Source: an uncultured Flavobacteriaceae bacterium | GTDB lineage: Bacteria > Bacteroidota > Bacteroidia > Flavobacteriales > Flavobacteriaceae | DNA length: 64,000 nucleotides | Direction of reading: 5' to 3' | Assembly (NCBI GenBank): GCA_947502975.1 | Contig: CANNBV010000005.1 | Span: 62,001 to 126,000, forward strand | Part shown: piece by piece, positions 1 through 7,310 of the stretch | Layout: the number at the start of each line of letters is the position of its first letter | Position numbering within the stretch: the stretch's first letter is position 1 | Position numbers and translations under genes: made by a program | The notes under the pieces: model-generated | Seen by the model: the letters and a program-made list of their open reading frames with translations, nothing else | The model's database searches: none | What the model was told of the DNA's origin: nothing

Positions 1-1380
1 ACTATTTTTAAACCCGCCGTGAGGTAAATAAATGGCATACTTAACACCGTTAATTTGAATTTCTCCAAACTCCAATTCTTCAGTAAATCGCTCTATTCTT
101 TTATGATCGTTAGTGAATATATATGATGCCAAACCAAACTCTGTATCATTCGCCAATTCTAAAACTTCATCATCAGTTTCAAAAGACATTACACCAGCTA
201 CAGGGCCAAAGGTTTCCTCACTAAAAACCGTCATATCTTGGTTAACTCCAGATAAAATTGTTGGTTCCATCCAATTTCCTTGTTCTGGTAGCCCTTCTGG
301 AATTTCACCACCAAATTCTAATTTTGCACCTTTACCCACAGCATCTTCAATAATCTCAAACATTCTATCCCTTGCATCTCTAGAAGCTAATGGCCCCATA
401 AATACATCTACATTTTCTTTAATTCCAAAACCAACTTTTATTTCTGAAGCTCTTTTCACGTATTCTTTTATGAATTTCTCATAAATATTATTGTGCACAA
501 AAATTCTATTTGCAGCTACGCAGATTTGTCCAGTGTTGCCAAATTTCAGACCAATTGCTAAATTTAATGCGATATCTAAATCAGCATCTTCAAAAACAAT
601 AAATGGTGCATTACCTCCTAATTCCATACCCAACTTCTTAATTGACGTTGTACTATCTGCAATGACTCTTTGCCCTGTTTGCGTAGAACCAATCATGGTT
701 ATTACTGCGGGAATTTTACTTGTAGTCATTGGCGTTGCCACTTCTTGACTAGAACCTGCTAAAATATTTACAACTCCAGCTGGAAAATTAATACTATGCA
801 TAATTTCACCAACCATATAAGCAGATAATGGTGATAAGGTTGACGGTTTGATAATCAATGAACAACCTGCTGCTAATGCAGGCCCAATTTTATAACCAAC
901 ATTCAACAATGGAAAATTCCATGCTAAATAGGCCACCGCAACACCAGCAGGTTGCGAAATCATTTTGTGCGTGTGTGTGTTATCATGATCTGGAATTTGC
1001 TCTTCCCGTAAATTTTGCATTGCACTAGGATACCATTCTAATGCCTCGGTCAACCTATCAATATCTTCTTGAGACCCCGCATAAGTCTTCCCCATTTCAT
1101 GTACCATTGCGGTTCTTAATTGGTGTTCATTTTCTAAGATAGCGTCTCTTAATTTTAGCATCCATTTTGTTCTATCTGCTAAAGAAAGACTTTTCCAATA
1201 CTTAAACCCTTTCTCTGCAGAGAGCAAGGCTTTTTCTGCATCAGCTTTTCCAGCTTTGGCTATTTGAGCAATAACGCCTCCTGTAGCTGGACAAACAACA
1301 TCTTCTTTTTCTCCACTTTCAGCATCAACTAATTTACCATCAATGTATAGCTTCTTATATCCAAAGTGTTCTGTCTTCAT
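1..1380 (-). CDS. NAD(P)-dependent aldehyde dehydrogenase, 3' part cut by window edge
   Basis: Oxidises an aldehyde to a carboxylate with NAD(P). The reading frame is open for 460 codons from an ATG at 1380 down to the window edge, so only the last few residues are missing (the family is about 460-490 aa). Visible landmarks are the cofactor-domain stretch around AWNFPLLNVG (about residue 153), the general base in MELGGNAPF (Glu253) and the catalytic nucleophile in GQICVAANR (Cys287); the end PHGGFKNS is the usual start of the C-terminal oligomerisation tail. It follows the enolase-superfamily gene by 14 bases on the same strand, so they are probably cotranscribed. This pairing suggests sugar or anhydrosugar acid catabolism. 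Lactaldehyde, succinate semialdehyde or anhydrogalactose are all possible substrates, and the sequence does not decide between them. Confidence 0.9.
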   Translation of the reverse strand, partial: MKTEHFGYKKLYIDGKLVDAESGEKEDVVCPATGGVIAQIAKAGKADAEKALLSAEKGFKYWKSLSLADRTKWMLKLRDAILENEHQLRTAMVHEMGKTYAGSQEDIDRLTEALEWYPSAMQNLREEQIPDHDNTHTHKMISQPAGVAVAYLAWNFPLLNVGYKIGPALAAGCSLIIKPSTLSPLSAYMVGEIMHSINFPAGVVNILAGSSQEVATPMTTSKIPAVITMIGSTQTGQRVIADSTTSIKKLGMELGGNAPFIVFEDADLDIALNLAIGLKFGNTGQICVAANRIFVHNNIYEKFIKEYVKRASEIKVGFGIKENVDVFMGPLASRDARDRMFEIIEDAVGKGAKLEFGGEIPEGLPEQGNWMEPTILSGVNQDMTVFSEETFGPVAGVMSFETDDEVLELANDTEFGLASYIFTNDHKRIERFTEELEFGEIQINGVKYAIYLPHGGFKNS

Positions 1381-1394
1381 TTTTCTATTCAGAT

Positions 1395-2573
1395 TTATTT
1401 AACTTTTAAAATCTTTTGAACAATATCTTCTGTTTCTTTTGATGGTGTTGAGGCATATTTATGTAATACATCCTCATTAATATCAATACCTAAACCTGGT
1501 CTTTGCGGCACTTCAATCATACCATCCTTCATTTCAATTGAAGGAAAACACAGTTTATCCCGTAATCCATTTTCAGTCTGATCATATTCCATTAGGAAAT
1601 CTGGTTGATACATTCTACCAGGAACAGATTCTATATTTGATATAAAGTGAAGTGCTACATGTAACCCAATGGCTGTTCCCCATGTATGAGGAATTAAATC
1701 TACACCATTAGCGCTAGCTAATGCACCAATACGTTTTGCTTCTGTAAGACCGCCACTTGCACAAATATCTGGTTGGATAATATCTACCGATTTACTTCTA
1801 ATTAACTGTTGAAACCCAAATCGTAAATACTCACACTCTCCTCCAGATATAGGTATGGTCGTTTTTTGTCTTAACTCACTATATTGGTCATAAAACTCAG
1901 GTGATAATGGCTCTTCAAACCAGCTTATATCATATTGCTCTATTTTTCTTGCCAATTCAGTAGCTTCTCTTAATGTATATGCATGGTTAGAATCCACCAT
2001 TAATTGAATGTCTGGACCGATAATTTTACGCATAAACTTGACATTCTTCACATCCTCTTTTATACCTAGACCAACTTTCATTTTCATTGCTCTAAACCCT
2101 TGAGAGATATATAATTTTGCTTCTTCCTCAAAAGTTTTCGCAGGGTTTTTATGATCTGTAAAGTACAGCCCTGTAGCATAAGGGCGTACTTTAGTGCGAT
2201 GTGCACCACCTAACAAAGTAGAGACGGGCAAGCCTAAAAGTTTTCCTTTTAAATCCCATACGGCAATATCAATAGCACTAATAGACGCTACAAGAATTCC
2301 TCTTCTTGCAAAATCAAGGGTTTTGCGATACATTTTGTTCCAAATCACTTCATTCTCCAGAACATTTTCTCCAATTACACATGGTTCTAAAAGTTTTATT
2401 CCTGCTTCTAAAACTGATGCTGGCCCATAACCTTCTCCCCAACCATATGTACCATCTTCAGCTGTTACCTTAACTATGCAAATGCACCTTTCAGAATATT
2501 CCCATTGTGAAAAGAAAAAGTTTTTTGATAGTTTATCTTTTAAAACAAATGTTTCTATTGATTTTATTTTCAT
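1395..2573 (-). CDS. Mandelate racemase/muconate lactonizing-type enolase-superfamily cycloisomerase or sugar-acid dehydratase
   Basis: 392 aa with the full enolase-superfamily layout: an N-terminal capping domain (about 1-125) and a TIM barrel. Active-site residues visible are the K-x-K pair (Lys164 and Lys166 in MKMKVG), metal ligands Asp194 (VDSNH), Glu220 (WFEEP) and Glu246 (GGECE), and the Asp269/His296 dyad (QPD, PHTWG). This set defines the mandelate-racemase subgroup. From memory, the sequence around RPYATG, SNHAYT and the C-terminal GLGIDIN resembles galactarolactone and 3,6-anhydro-galactonate cycloisomerases more than rhamnonate or fuconate dehydratases. With an aldehyde dehydrogenase directly downstream, an oxidation-then-cycloisomerisation route for anhydrogalactose from red-algal galactans is a reasonable inference. 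No agarase or carrageenase is in the window to confirm it. Confidence 0.82.
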   Translation of the reverse strand: MKIKSIETFVLKDKLSKNFFFSQWEYSERCICIVKVTAEDGTYGWGEGYGPASVLEAGIKLLEPCVIGENVLENEVIWNKMYRKTLDFARRGILVASISAIDIAVWDLKGKLLGLPVSTLLGGAHRTKVRPYATGLYFTDHKNPAKTFEEEAKLYISQGFRAMKMKVGLGIKEDVKNVKFMRKIIGPDIQLMVDSNHAYTLREATELARKIEQYDISWFEEPLSPEFYDQYSELRQKTTIPISGGECEYLRFGFQQLIRSKSVDIIQPDICASGGLTEAKRIGALASANGVDLIPHTWGTAIGLHVALHFISNIESVPGRMYQPDFLMEYDQTENGLRDKLCFPSIEMKDGMIEVPQRPGLGIDINEDVLHKYASTPSKETEDIVQKILKVK

Positions 2574-2855
2574 GTTATGACTATTAACTAAGAAGTTGAA
2601 TAATTTTAACTCTAAAAGATACGATAATCGAACTACTCTTAAAACTATTATATTTTAATCACACCTCTTCAATTTCCTAAATTGGATAAATTTAAAAGTC
2701 CAAAGTTCGATAATAATGACGCTTTAAAAACAAATGAATTTACCTAGTTTTTGCATTATTTTACCCTTTTAAAAGTTATACCCAAGAATATTTAGGCATA
2801 TGGTATTGTAAAAACTGATGAGTTACATCTCACCAAAATGGGCTTAAAACAAAAA

Positions 2856-2881
2856 CCCCGCAGTTCCTACAAACTGCGGGG
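2856..2881 (-). terminator. Rho-independent terminator (distal)
   Basis: A perfect 10-bp stem CCCCGCAGTT/AACTGCGGGG with a 6-base loop. On the minus strand it is followed by TTTTTGTTTT, so it terminates leftward transcription coming from the tRNA side. It lies beyond the partial tRNA copy, so it may once have served a second tRNA. Confidence 0.85.
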
Positions 2882-2907
2882 TAATGAATTTAATTGAAAA
2901 TATTTCT

Positions 2908-2924
2908 GTGACCACGGCAGGATT
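2908..2924 (-). repeat. Direct repeat of the tRNA-Arg 3' end (tRNA remnant or att-like site)
   Basis: The 17 bases GTGACCACGGCAGGATT are identical to 3021-3037, the 3' acceptor strand and part of the T-arm of the tRNA-Arg gene, 113 bases away. The T-loop beyond the match is degraded. Each copy is followed on the minus strand by its own hairpin terminator. It may be a decayed tandem tRNA duplicate or the footprint of tRNA-targeted integration. Confidence 0.7.
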
Positions 2925-2961
2925 GTATATCCTAACAAAGCTCCGCTTTTAAAAACAAAAA

Positions 2962-3007
2962 AATCCTAGATTATAAATTCAAGCAAGCTTGATTTAACAC
3001 TAGGATT
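2962..3007 (-). terminator. Rho-independent terminator after tRNA-Arg
   Basis: Stem AATCCTAG (2962-2969) pairs with CTAGGATT (3000-3007), enclosing a second small hairpin (TCAAG/CTTGA). The minus strand continues into a run of T residues with one G. It is placed just downstream of the tRNA-Arg 3' end. Confidence 0.7.
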
Positions 3008-3021
3008 CTTTGTTTTATTCG

Positions 3022-3095
3022 TGACCACGGCAGGATTCAAACCTGCAACCTCTTGAGCCGTAATCAAGTGCGCTATTCAGTTGCGCCACGTGGCC
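3022..3095 (-). tRNA. tRNA-Arg (anticodon ACG)
   Basis: The reverse complement folds as a complete cloverleaf: acceptor GGCCACG with CGTGGTC, anticodon stem CTTGA/TCAAG around loop TTACGGC (anticodon ACG, reading CGU and, as inosine, CGC/CGA), and T-arm GCAGG/CCTGC with loop TTTGAAT. The discriminator base is A; CCA is not encoded. A strong terminator follows. Confidence 0.95.
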
Positions 3096-3167
3096 TTTTT
3101 AAGTGGCTGCAAATATACATTTTTATTTAAAACTCCACCAAACTTTTATTTCAAATTTCTAAATCAT

Positions 3168-3175
3168 TATTTTTG
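3168..3175 (+). promoter_or_regulatory. TAnnTTTG promoter box of the Crp/Fnr gene
   Basis: TATTTTTG matches the Bacteroidota -7 element TAnnTTTG and ends only three bases before the ATG at 3179, so the transcript would be nearly leaderless. No convincing upstream -33 TTTG is present. Confidence 0.45.
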
Positions 3176-3178
3176 AAA

Positions 3179-3808
3179 ATGATTTCAAATTTATTGCACG
3201 AAAAATTCAATCACCTTTTCGATAAAGTGCTGATTAATGAAATAGAAACCATAGGAAAAACGGTATCGTTTCAAAAGAACGATATTATCATAGACATTAA
3301 CCAACCCCTAAAACACATTCCCTTACTGCTCAGCGGAAACATTAAAATACTCCGCGAAGACCAAGAGGGCAATGAGCTTCTTATCTATTTCCTAGAAGCG
3401 GGCGAAACCTGCACCATGTCACTCACATGCTGTATGGGTACTACCAAAAGTAAAATTAGAGCTGTTGCAGAACAAGACTCCACACTTGTAATGATACCAG
3501 TACAAAATATGCAGAATTGGTTTCACGAAAACGCAAGCTGGCGCAACTTCATCCTAGAAAGTTACCAAACCCGTTTTGACGAAATGCTTCAAGCCATAGA
3601 CAACCTTGCTTTTATGAAAATGGACGAGCGGCTCCACAAATACCTCATCAATAAAACCAAACTACACAACTCAAAAACCATCATCGTAAAACATCAAGAT
3701 ATTGCCGAAGACCTACACACCTCACGTGTCGTTATTTCACGACTTTTAAAACAGCTTGAGAACGAAAACAAAATCAAACTCAGCCGAAACAAAATAGAAG
3801 TCCTTTAA
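3179..3808 (+). CDS. Crp/Fnr-family transcriptional regulator of the sulfur locus
   Basis: 209 aa: an N-terminal cyclic-nucleotide-binding-type beta-roll (about 20-125), a dimerisation helix, and a C-terminal winged helix (recognition region HTSRVVISRLLKQLE, about 178-192). The ATG at 3179 is preferred to a TTG two codons upstream. The effector loop carries three cysteines (GETCTMSLTCCMG), which suggests redox, persulfide or metal sensing rather than cAMP; that is an inference. It lies in the same orientation just upstream of transporter and persulfide-dioxygenase genes, and two matching palindromes (3957-3970 and 5793-5806) in front of those genes have the spacing expected for a Crp/Fnr dimer. 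Local activator of the sulfur genes is the most likely role. Confidence 0.88.
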   Translation: MISNLLHEKFNHLFDKVLINEIETIGKTVSFQKNDIIIDINQPLKHIPLLLSGNIKILREDQEGNELLIYFLEAGETCTMSLTCCMGTTKSKIRAVAEQDSTLVMIPVQNMQNWFHENASWRNFILESYQTRFDEMLQAIDNLAFMKMDERLHKYLINKTKLHNSKTIIVKHQDIAEDLHTSRVVISRLLKQLENENKIKLSRNKIEVL

Positions 3809-3815
3809 ATAATTT

Positions 3816-3899
3816 GGGCGCTACTGCAAGTGTCGGGCTTTCACTACTCCCTCCCTCCTACGTCGGGGAGCTTAAACATGCCGTTCAATCCCTAGCGCA
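3816..3899 (-). repeat. Extragenic repeat, family A, copy 1
   Basis: Reverse-orientation copy of an element that typically starts CCCGCGTTAGGGATTG and ends GGGTAACGCCC. Here it reads GGGCGCTAC... to ...CAATCCCTAGCGCA on the plus strand. It begins 7 bases after the stop of the Crp/Fnr gene. Other copies are near 20381, 34528, 38479 and 61317. Confidence 0.7.
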
Positions 3900-3956
3900 C
3901 TTATCCGCCAAGGTCAGTTATAATTTCATTATCTTATACTTATTTGCAACGTTTAA

Positions 3957-3970
3957 GTAACATTTATTAC
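3957..3970. promoter_or_regulatory. GTAAC-N4-ATTAC palindrome, candidate Crp/Fnr operator
   Basis: GTAACATTTATTAC is a 14-bp palindrome with 5-bp half-sites and a 4-bp spacer, the geometry of Crp/Fnr sites. The same pattern recurs at 5793-5806. A weak -7-like box TAAATTCG lies roughly 30 bases downstream, which would put the palindrome near -40, typical for an activator. Confidence 0.55.
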
Positions 3971-4017
3971 AATAATAAATTTACATTCAATTTAAATTCG
4001 CACTAAAATTCTTGAAT

Positions 4018-4575
4018 ATGGAATCAATTTTAAATCCGTGGCCTTGGTATGTTTCTGGTCCACTAATAGCCTTAGTAATGGCATTACTGCTTTATTTCGG
4101 CAAAACTTTTGGCATGTCATCAAATCTTAGAACCATGTGCTCTATTGCAGGCGCAGGTAAATTTGCAGATTTTTTTAATTTCAAATGGAAAGAACAGGTG
4201 TGGAATCTAACAGTAGTTCTAGGAGCAGTCATCGGTGGTTTTATTGCAGTTCAGTTTTTATCAAACGATTCTGGAACAGATTTAAACCCAACCACAGTTA
4301 CAGAGCTTCAAAATATGGGATTTGCTAATCCTGGACAGACACTTGTGCCAAACGAAATGTATAGTTTAGATGTTTTAGCATCTCCAAAAGCTTTAATCCT
4401 TCTGGTAGTTGGCGGGTTACTAGTAGGCTTCGGCACACGTTACGCAGGAGGTTGCACTTCTGGTCATGCCATTACAGGATTAAGCAGTTTACAAAAACCA
4501 TCATTAATCGCAGTAATAGGCTTCTTTGTTGGTGGATTGATTATGGTGAATTTTATTTTACCTCTAATTTTTTAA
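4018..4575 (+). CDS. YeeE/YedE-type thiosulfate/sulfur-compound transporter, N-terminal half
   Basis: 185 aa, all-helical membrane protein. The ATG at 4018 follows an in-frame TTG (4012) that I do not take as the start. Signature features are RTMCSIAGAG (Cys41) and YAGGCTSGH (Cys146), two of the conserved cysteines that relay thiosulfate through YeeE/TsuA-type carriers by transient S-H...S contacts. The gene is followed after 3 bases by a second half carrying a third cysteine, so the carrier is split over two polypeptides. The place in a persulfide-oxidation locus fits uptake or release of thiosulfate or related sulfur. Confidence 0.85.
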   Translation: MESILNPWPWYVSGPLIALVMALLLYFGKTFGMSSNLRTMCSIAGAGKFADFFNFKWKEQVWNLTVVLGAVIGGFIAVQFLSNDSGTDLNPTTVTELQNMGFANPGQTLVPNEMYSLDVLASPKALILLVVGGLLVGFGTRYAGGCTSGHAITGLSSLQKPSLIAVIGFFVGGLIMVNFILPLIF

Positions 4576-4578
4576 GAT

Positions 4579-4992
4579 ATGAAAGCACTAAAATTTTTAT
4601 TAGTAGGTATATTTTTCGGAATTGTTTTGGTGAAATCTGAGGCTGTATCTTGGTATCGTATTTACGAAATGTTTCGTTTTCAATCCTTCCATATGTATGG
4701 TATCATAGGTACTGCAATAGCATCTGGAATCTTGTTTCTTCAAATTTCAAAAAAAGGTATCATAAAAAGTATAAAAGGGGCAGATATATTTGTTCCTAAA
4801 AAAGAAAGTGGATTCACAAGATATATTATTGGAGGTACAATCTTCGGATTTGGTTGGGCACTCATTGGTGCATGTCCTGGTCCAATGTATATTCTATTAG
4901 GCACAGGTGTTTGGAGTATGGTTATCGTTATTGCCGCTGCCATTTTCGGAACATTCATATACGGACTATTAAAAAATAAGTTACCACACTAA
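4579..4992 (+). CDS. YeeE/YedE-type transporter, C-terminal half (DUF6691-like)
   Basis: 137 aa with about four membrane helices. The motif FGWALIGACPGPMYILLG holds the conserved Cys99 in the GACPGP loop typical of the C-terminal part of YeeE/YedE carriers. Only 3 bases separate it from the first half, and the stop TAA directly abuts the ATG of the downstream exporter at 4993, so translation is probably coupled. Together with the upstream gene it makes one inner-membrane transporter. Confidence 0.83.
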   Translation: MKALKFLLVGIFFGIVLVKSEAVSWYRIYEMFRFQSFHMYGIIGTAIASGILFLQISKKGIIKSIKGADIFVPKKESGFTRYIIGGTIFGFGWALIGACPGPMYILLGTGVWSMVIVIAAAIFGTFIYGLLKNKLPH

Positions 4993-5784
4993 ATGGATAC
5001 AACTCAAATCTTAGGGTATGTTGGCGCACTAATTGTAGGTCTTATATTAGGCTTAATTGGTGGTGGTGGTTCAATTTTAACTGTACCATTACTTGTTTAT
5101 CTTTTGGGCTACAATCCTGTTATTGCAACTGCATATTCTTTATTTGTTGTGGGTACCTCATCAATGGTTGGTACATATCAAAAACATAAAAAAGGCTTAG
5201 TAGATTTTAAAATTGGGTTAGCATTCTCATTTCCATCATTTGTTGCCGTATATCTTTCAAGACGTTATCTAGTTCCTGGAATTCCAGACATCTTATTTAA
5301 TATTGGAGATTTTAGCTTAACCAAAGACATGGGTATCATGATATTTTTTGCAATTATTATGATTATCGCCTCCTACTCCATGATAAAAAACAGAAAAGAA
5401 AATCGTGAGAATTCAAACGGTCAACCTTATTATAAAACATTCATACAAGGCTTAATTATAGGAACAGTAACAGGAATTATTGGAGCAGGTGGCGGATTTT
5501 TATATGTTCCAGCACTTGTATTATGGGCAAATATACCTATGAAAAAGGCAGTTGGCACTTCTTTAATAATCGTTACTATAAATTCCATAATTGGTTTTAT
5601 GGGTGATGTACAAACTTTGCATATAGAATGGACATTCCTTTTATTATTTACTATTATTTCAATTTTTGGTATCATTTTAGGTGTGTTTCTTTCAAAATAT
5701 ATAAGTGGACAAAAACTAAAGAAAAGCTTTGGGTATTTTATTTTAATTATGGCCACATACATCATTTACAAAGAGTTAAAATAA
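4993..5784 (+). CDS. TauE/SafE-family sulfite/anion exporter
   Basis: 263 aa with two homologous halves: one around LGLIGGGGSILTVPLLVY (about 16-33) and one around TGIIGAGGGFLYVPALVL (about 154-171). The inverted repeat of glycine-rich re-entrant helices is diagnostic for TauE/SafE carriers. These proteins export sulfite, sulfoacetate or related anions. In the staphylococcal cst operon a tauE gene also sits with the persulfide dioxygenase-rhodanese gene. Removing sulfite produced by persulfide oxidation is therefore the likely job. It abuts the upstream transporter gene. Confidence 0.88.
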   Translation: MDTTQILGYVGALIVGLILGLIGGGGSILTVPLLVYLLGYNPVIATAYSLFVVGTSSMVGTYQKHKKGLVDFKIGLAFSFPSFVAVYLSRRYLVPGIPDILFNIGDFSLTKDMGIMIFFAIIMIIASYSMIKNRKENRENSNGQPYYKTFIQGLIIGTVTGIIGAGGGFLYVPALVLWANIPMKKAVGTSLIIVTINSIIGFMGDVQTLHIEWTFLLLFTIISIFGIILGVFLSKYISGQKLKKSFGYFILIMATYIIYKELK

Positions 5785-5792
5785 TTTTTAAA

Positions 5793-5806
5793 GTAATATA
5801 AGTTAC
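5793..5806. promoter_or_regulatory. GTAAT-N4-GTTAC palindrome, candidate Crp/Fnr operator
   Basis: GTAATATAAGTTAC has the same 5-4-5 layout and nearly the same half-sites as 3957-3970. It lies 9 bases after the tauE stop and about 90 bases before the dioxygenase ATG, so the dioxygenase may have its own regulated promoter. Confidence 0.5.
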
Positions 5807-5857
5807 AAAGTAGCTTAATAAGGTTTTGTAATTTTATAAAAAGTATTTTAAGATAAA

Positions 5858-5884
5858 GAGATTCCCTCCTACGAGGGAATGACA
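5858..5884 (+). repeat. Short hairpin repeat, family B (GAGATTC...GAATGACA)
   Basis: GAGATTCCCTC-CTAC-GAGGGAATGACA forms a small perfect hairpin and ends 12 bases before the dioxygenase ATG, so it lies inside the 5' leader. Related elements are at 12211, 31747, 50238 and 61414. Confidence 0.6.
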
Positions 5885-5895
5885 AAAGTAAAATT

Positions 5896-7308
5896 ATGCG
5901 AATAGAACAAATATATACAGGATGTTTAGCGCAAGGGGCGTATTATATTGAATCCAATGGCGAAGTTGCGATTATAGATCCACTTCGTGAAACACAACAA
6001 TATGTTGACAAGGCCGATAGAGAAAATGCAAAAATCAAATATATTTTTGAGACACATTTTCATGCTGATTTTGTTTCTGGGCATGTAGATTTAGCTAAAA
6101 AAACAGGAGCAATAATTATTTTTGGTCCTGGAGCTACAACAGAATATGATATTCACGAAGCTAAAGACAACGAAATTTTCACATTAGGAAATATAACGAT
6201 TAAAGTCTTACATACACCTGGACACACTCTAGAGTCTACTACATTTTTACTATTAGATGAAAATGGAAAAGAACATGCTATTTTCTCGGGAGACACTTTG
6301 TTTCTTGGTGATGTAGGCAGACCAGATTTAGCGATTAAATCAGATTTGACTAAGGAAGATTTAGCTGCTATGTTATACGATTCATTGCGAAACAAAATAA
6401 TGACACTTCCTGACGATGTTATTGTATATCCAGCACACGGAGCGGGTTCTGCCTGTGGTAAAAATTTAAGCAAGGAAACCGTTGGTGTTTTGGGTGAGCA
6501 AAAAAAGACCAATTATGCATTACGTGCAGATATGACTAAAGACGAGTTTGTAAAAGAAGTTTTAGATGGCATTGCACCACCGCCACAATATTTTGCTAAA
6601 AACGCAATGATGAATAAAGTAGGGTATGATACTTTTGAAACTGTACTCAAAAAAGGAGACACGCCTCTTAGCCCTGCAAATTTTGAAGCTGTTGCAAATA
6701 ACCAAGATGCTTTAGTATTAGACGTAAGAACCGAAAAAGAATTTGTTGAAGGCCATATACCTAATTCAATTTTTATTGGTATCAATGGTGGTTTTGCGCC
6801 TTGGGTAGGTGCTTTGATTACCGATTTAAAGCAGCCAATATTATTAGTCACCCCAGAAGGAAGAGAAGAAGAAACTGTTACCAGATTATCTAGAGTTGGT
6901 TATGACAATACCCTTGGTTATTTAGATGGCGGACTAGACGCATGGAGAAATGCAGGAAAAGATATAGAAACCATTACATCTATTACTGTAGATGATTTTT
7001 CAAATCGCTTTAAAAATGAAAACATCAAAGTTCTGGATGTTAGAAAAGATGGCGAATACAAATCTGAACATTTAGAAGGTGATAATGTGCAACATTTTGC
7101 TTTAGACTATATAAATGATAACATGAATACCATCAATAAGGATAACACCTATTATGTACATTGTGCTGGAGGGTATCGTTCTGTAATCGCTGCATCTATT
7201 TTAAAAGCACGAGGTTTTGATAAATTGGTAGATATTGCCGGGGGTTTTGGAGCAATTAAAAATACTGATTTACCAACCACAGACTTTGTTTGCCCTTCAA
7301 CTTTATAA
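5896..7308 (+). CDS. Persulfide dioxygenase-rhodanese fusion (CstB-like MBL-fold sulfurtransferase)
   Basis: 470 aa, three parts. Residues 1-240 are an ETHE1-type metallo-beta-lactamase fold with THFHADFVSGH (His54, His56, Asp58, His63), TPGH (His110) and SGDT (Asp133); His54, His110 and Asp133 match the mononuclear iron ligands of persulfide dioxygenases. Residues about 255-350 are a rhodanese-like domain whose active-site loop reads VTPEGREEE, without cysteine. Residues about 360-465 are a second rhodanese with an intact CAGGYRS loop (Cys423). This order (dioxygenase, pseudo-rhodanese, active rhodanese) is that of CstB, which turns low-molecular-weight persulfides and sulfite into thiosulfate. 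Neighbouring TauE and YeeE carriers would handle the products. No sulfide:quinone reductase is in the window. Confidence 0.92.
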   Translation: MRIEQIYTGCLAQGAYYIESNGEVAIIDPLRETQQYVDKADRENAKIKYIFETHFHADFVSGHVDLAKKTGAIIIFGPGATTEYDIHEAKDNEIFTLGNITIKVLHTPGHTLESTTFLLLDENGKEHAIFSGDTLFLGDVGRPDLAIKSDLTKEDLAAMLYDSLRNKIMTLPDDVIVYPAHGAGSACGKNLSKETVGVLGEQKKTNYALRADMTKDEFVKEVLDGIAPPPQYFAKNAMMNKVGYDTFETVLKKGDTPLSPANFEAVANNQDALVLDVRTEKEFVEGHIPNSIFIGINGGFAPWVGALITDLKQPILLVTPEGREEETVTRLSRVGYDNTLGYLDGGLDAWRNAGKDIETITSITVDDFSNRFKNENIKVLDVRKDGEYKSEHLEGDNVQHFALDYINDNMNTINKDNTYYVHCAGGYRSVIAASILKARGFDKLVDIAGGFGAIKNTDLPTTDFVCPSTL

Positions 7309-7310
7309 TT

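Larger units (their letters stand above)
2574..3021. other. Intergenic region between the sugar-acid pair and tRNA-Arg
   Basis: About 450 bases without a protein gene. It holds the upstream region of the cycloisomerase (2574 to about 2850, AT-rich, no clear promoter box seen), two rho-independent terminators oriented for minus-strand transcription, and a 17-base copy of the tRNA-Arg 3' end, all listed separately. Confidence 0.8.

Noticed and set aside
1-748. Two plus-strand open frames (113-484, 491-748)
   Set aside because: They are antisense to an intact aldehyde dehydrogenase with all catalytic motifs.
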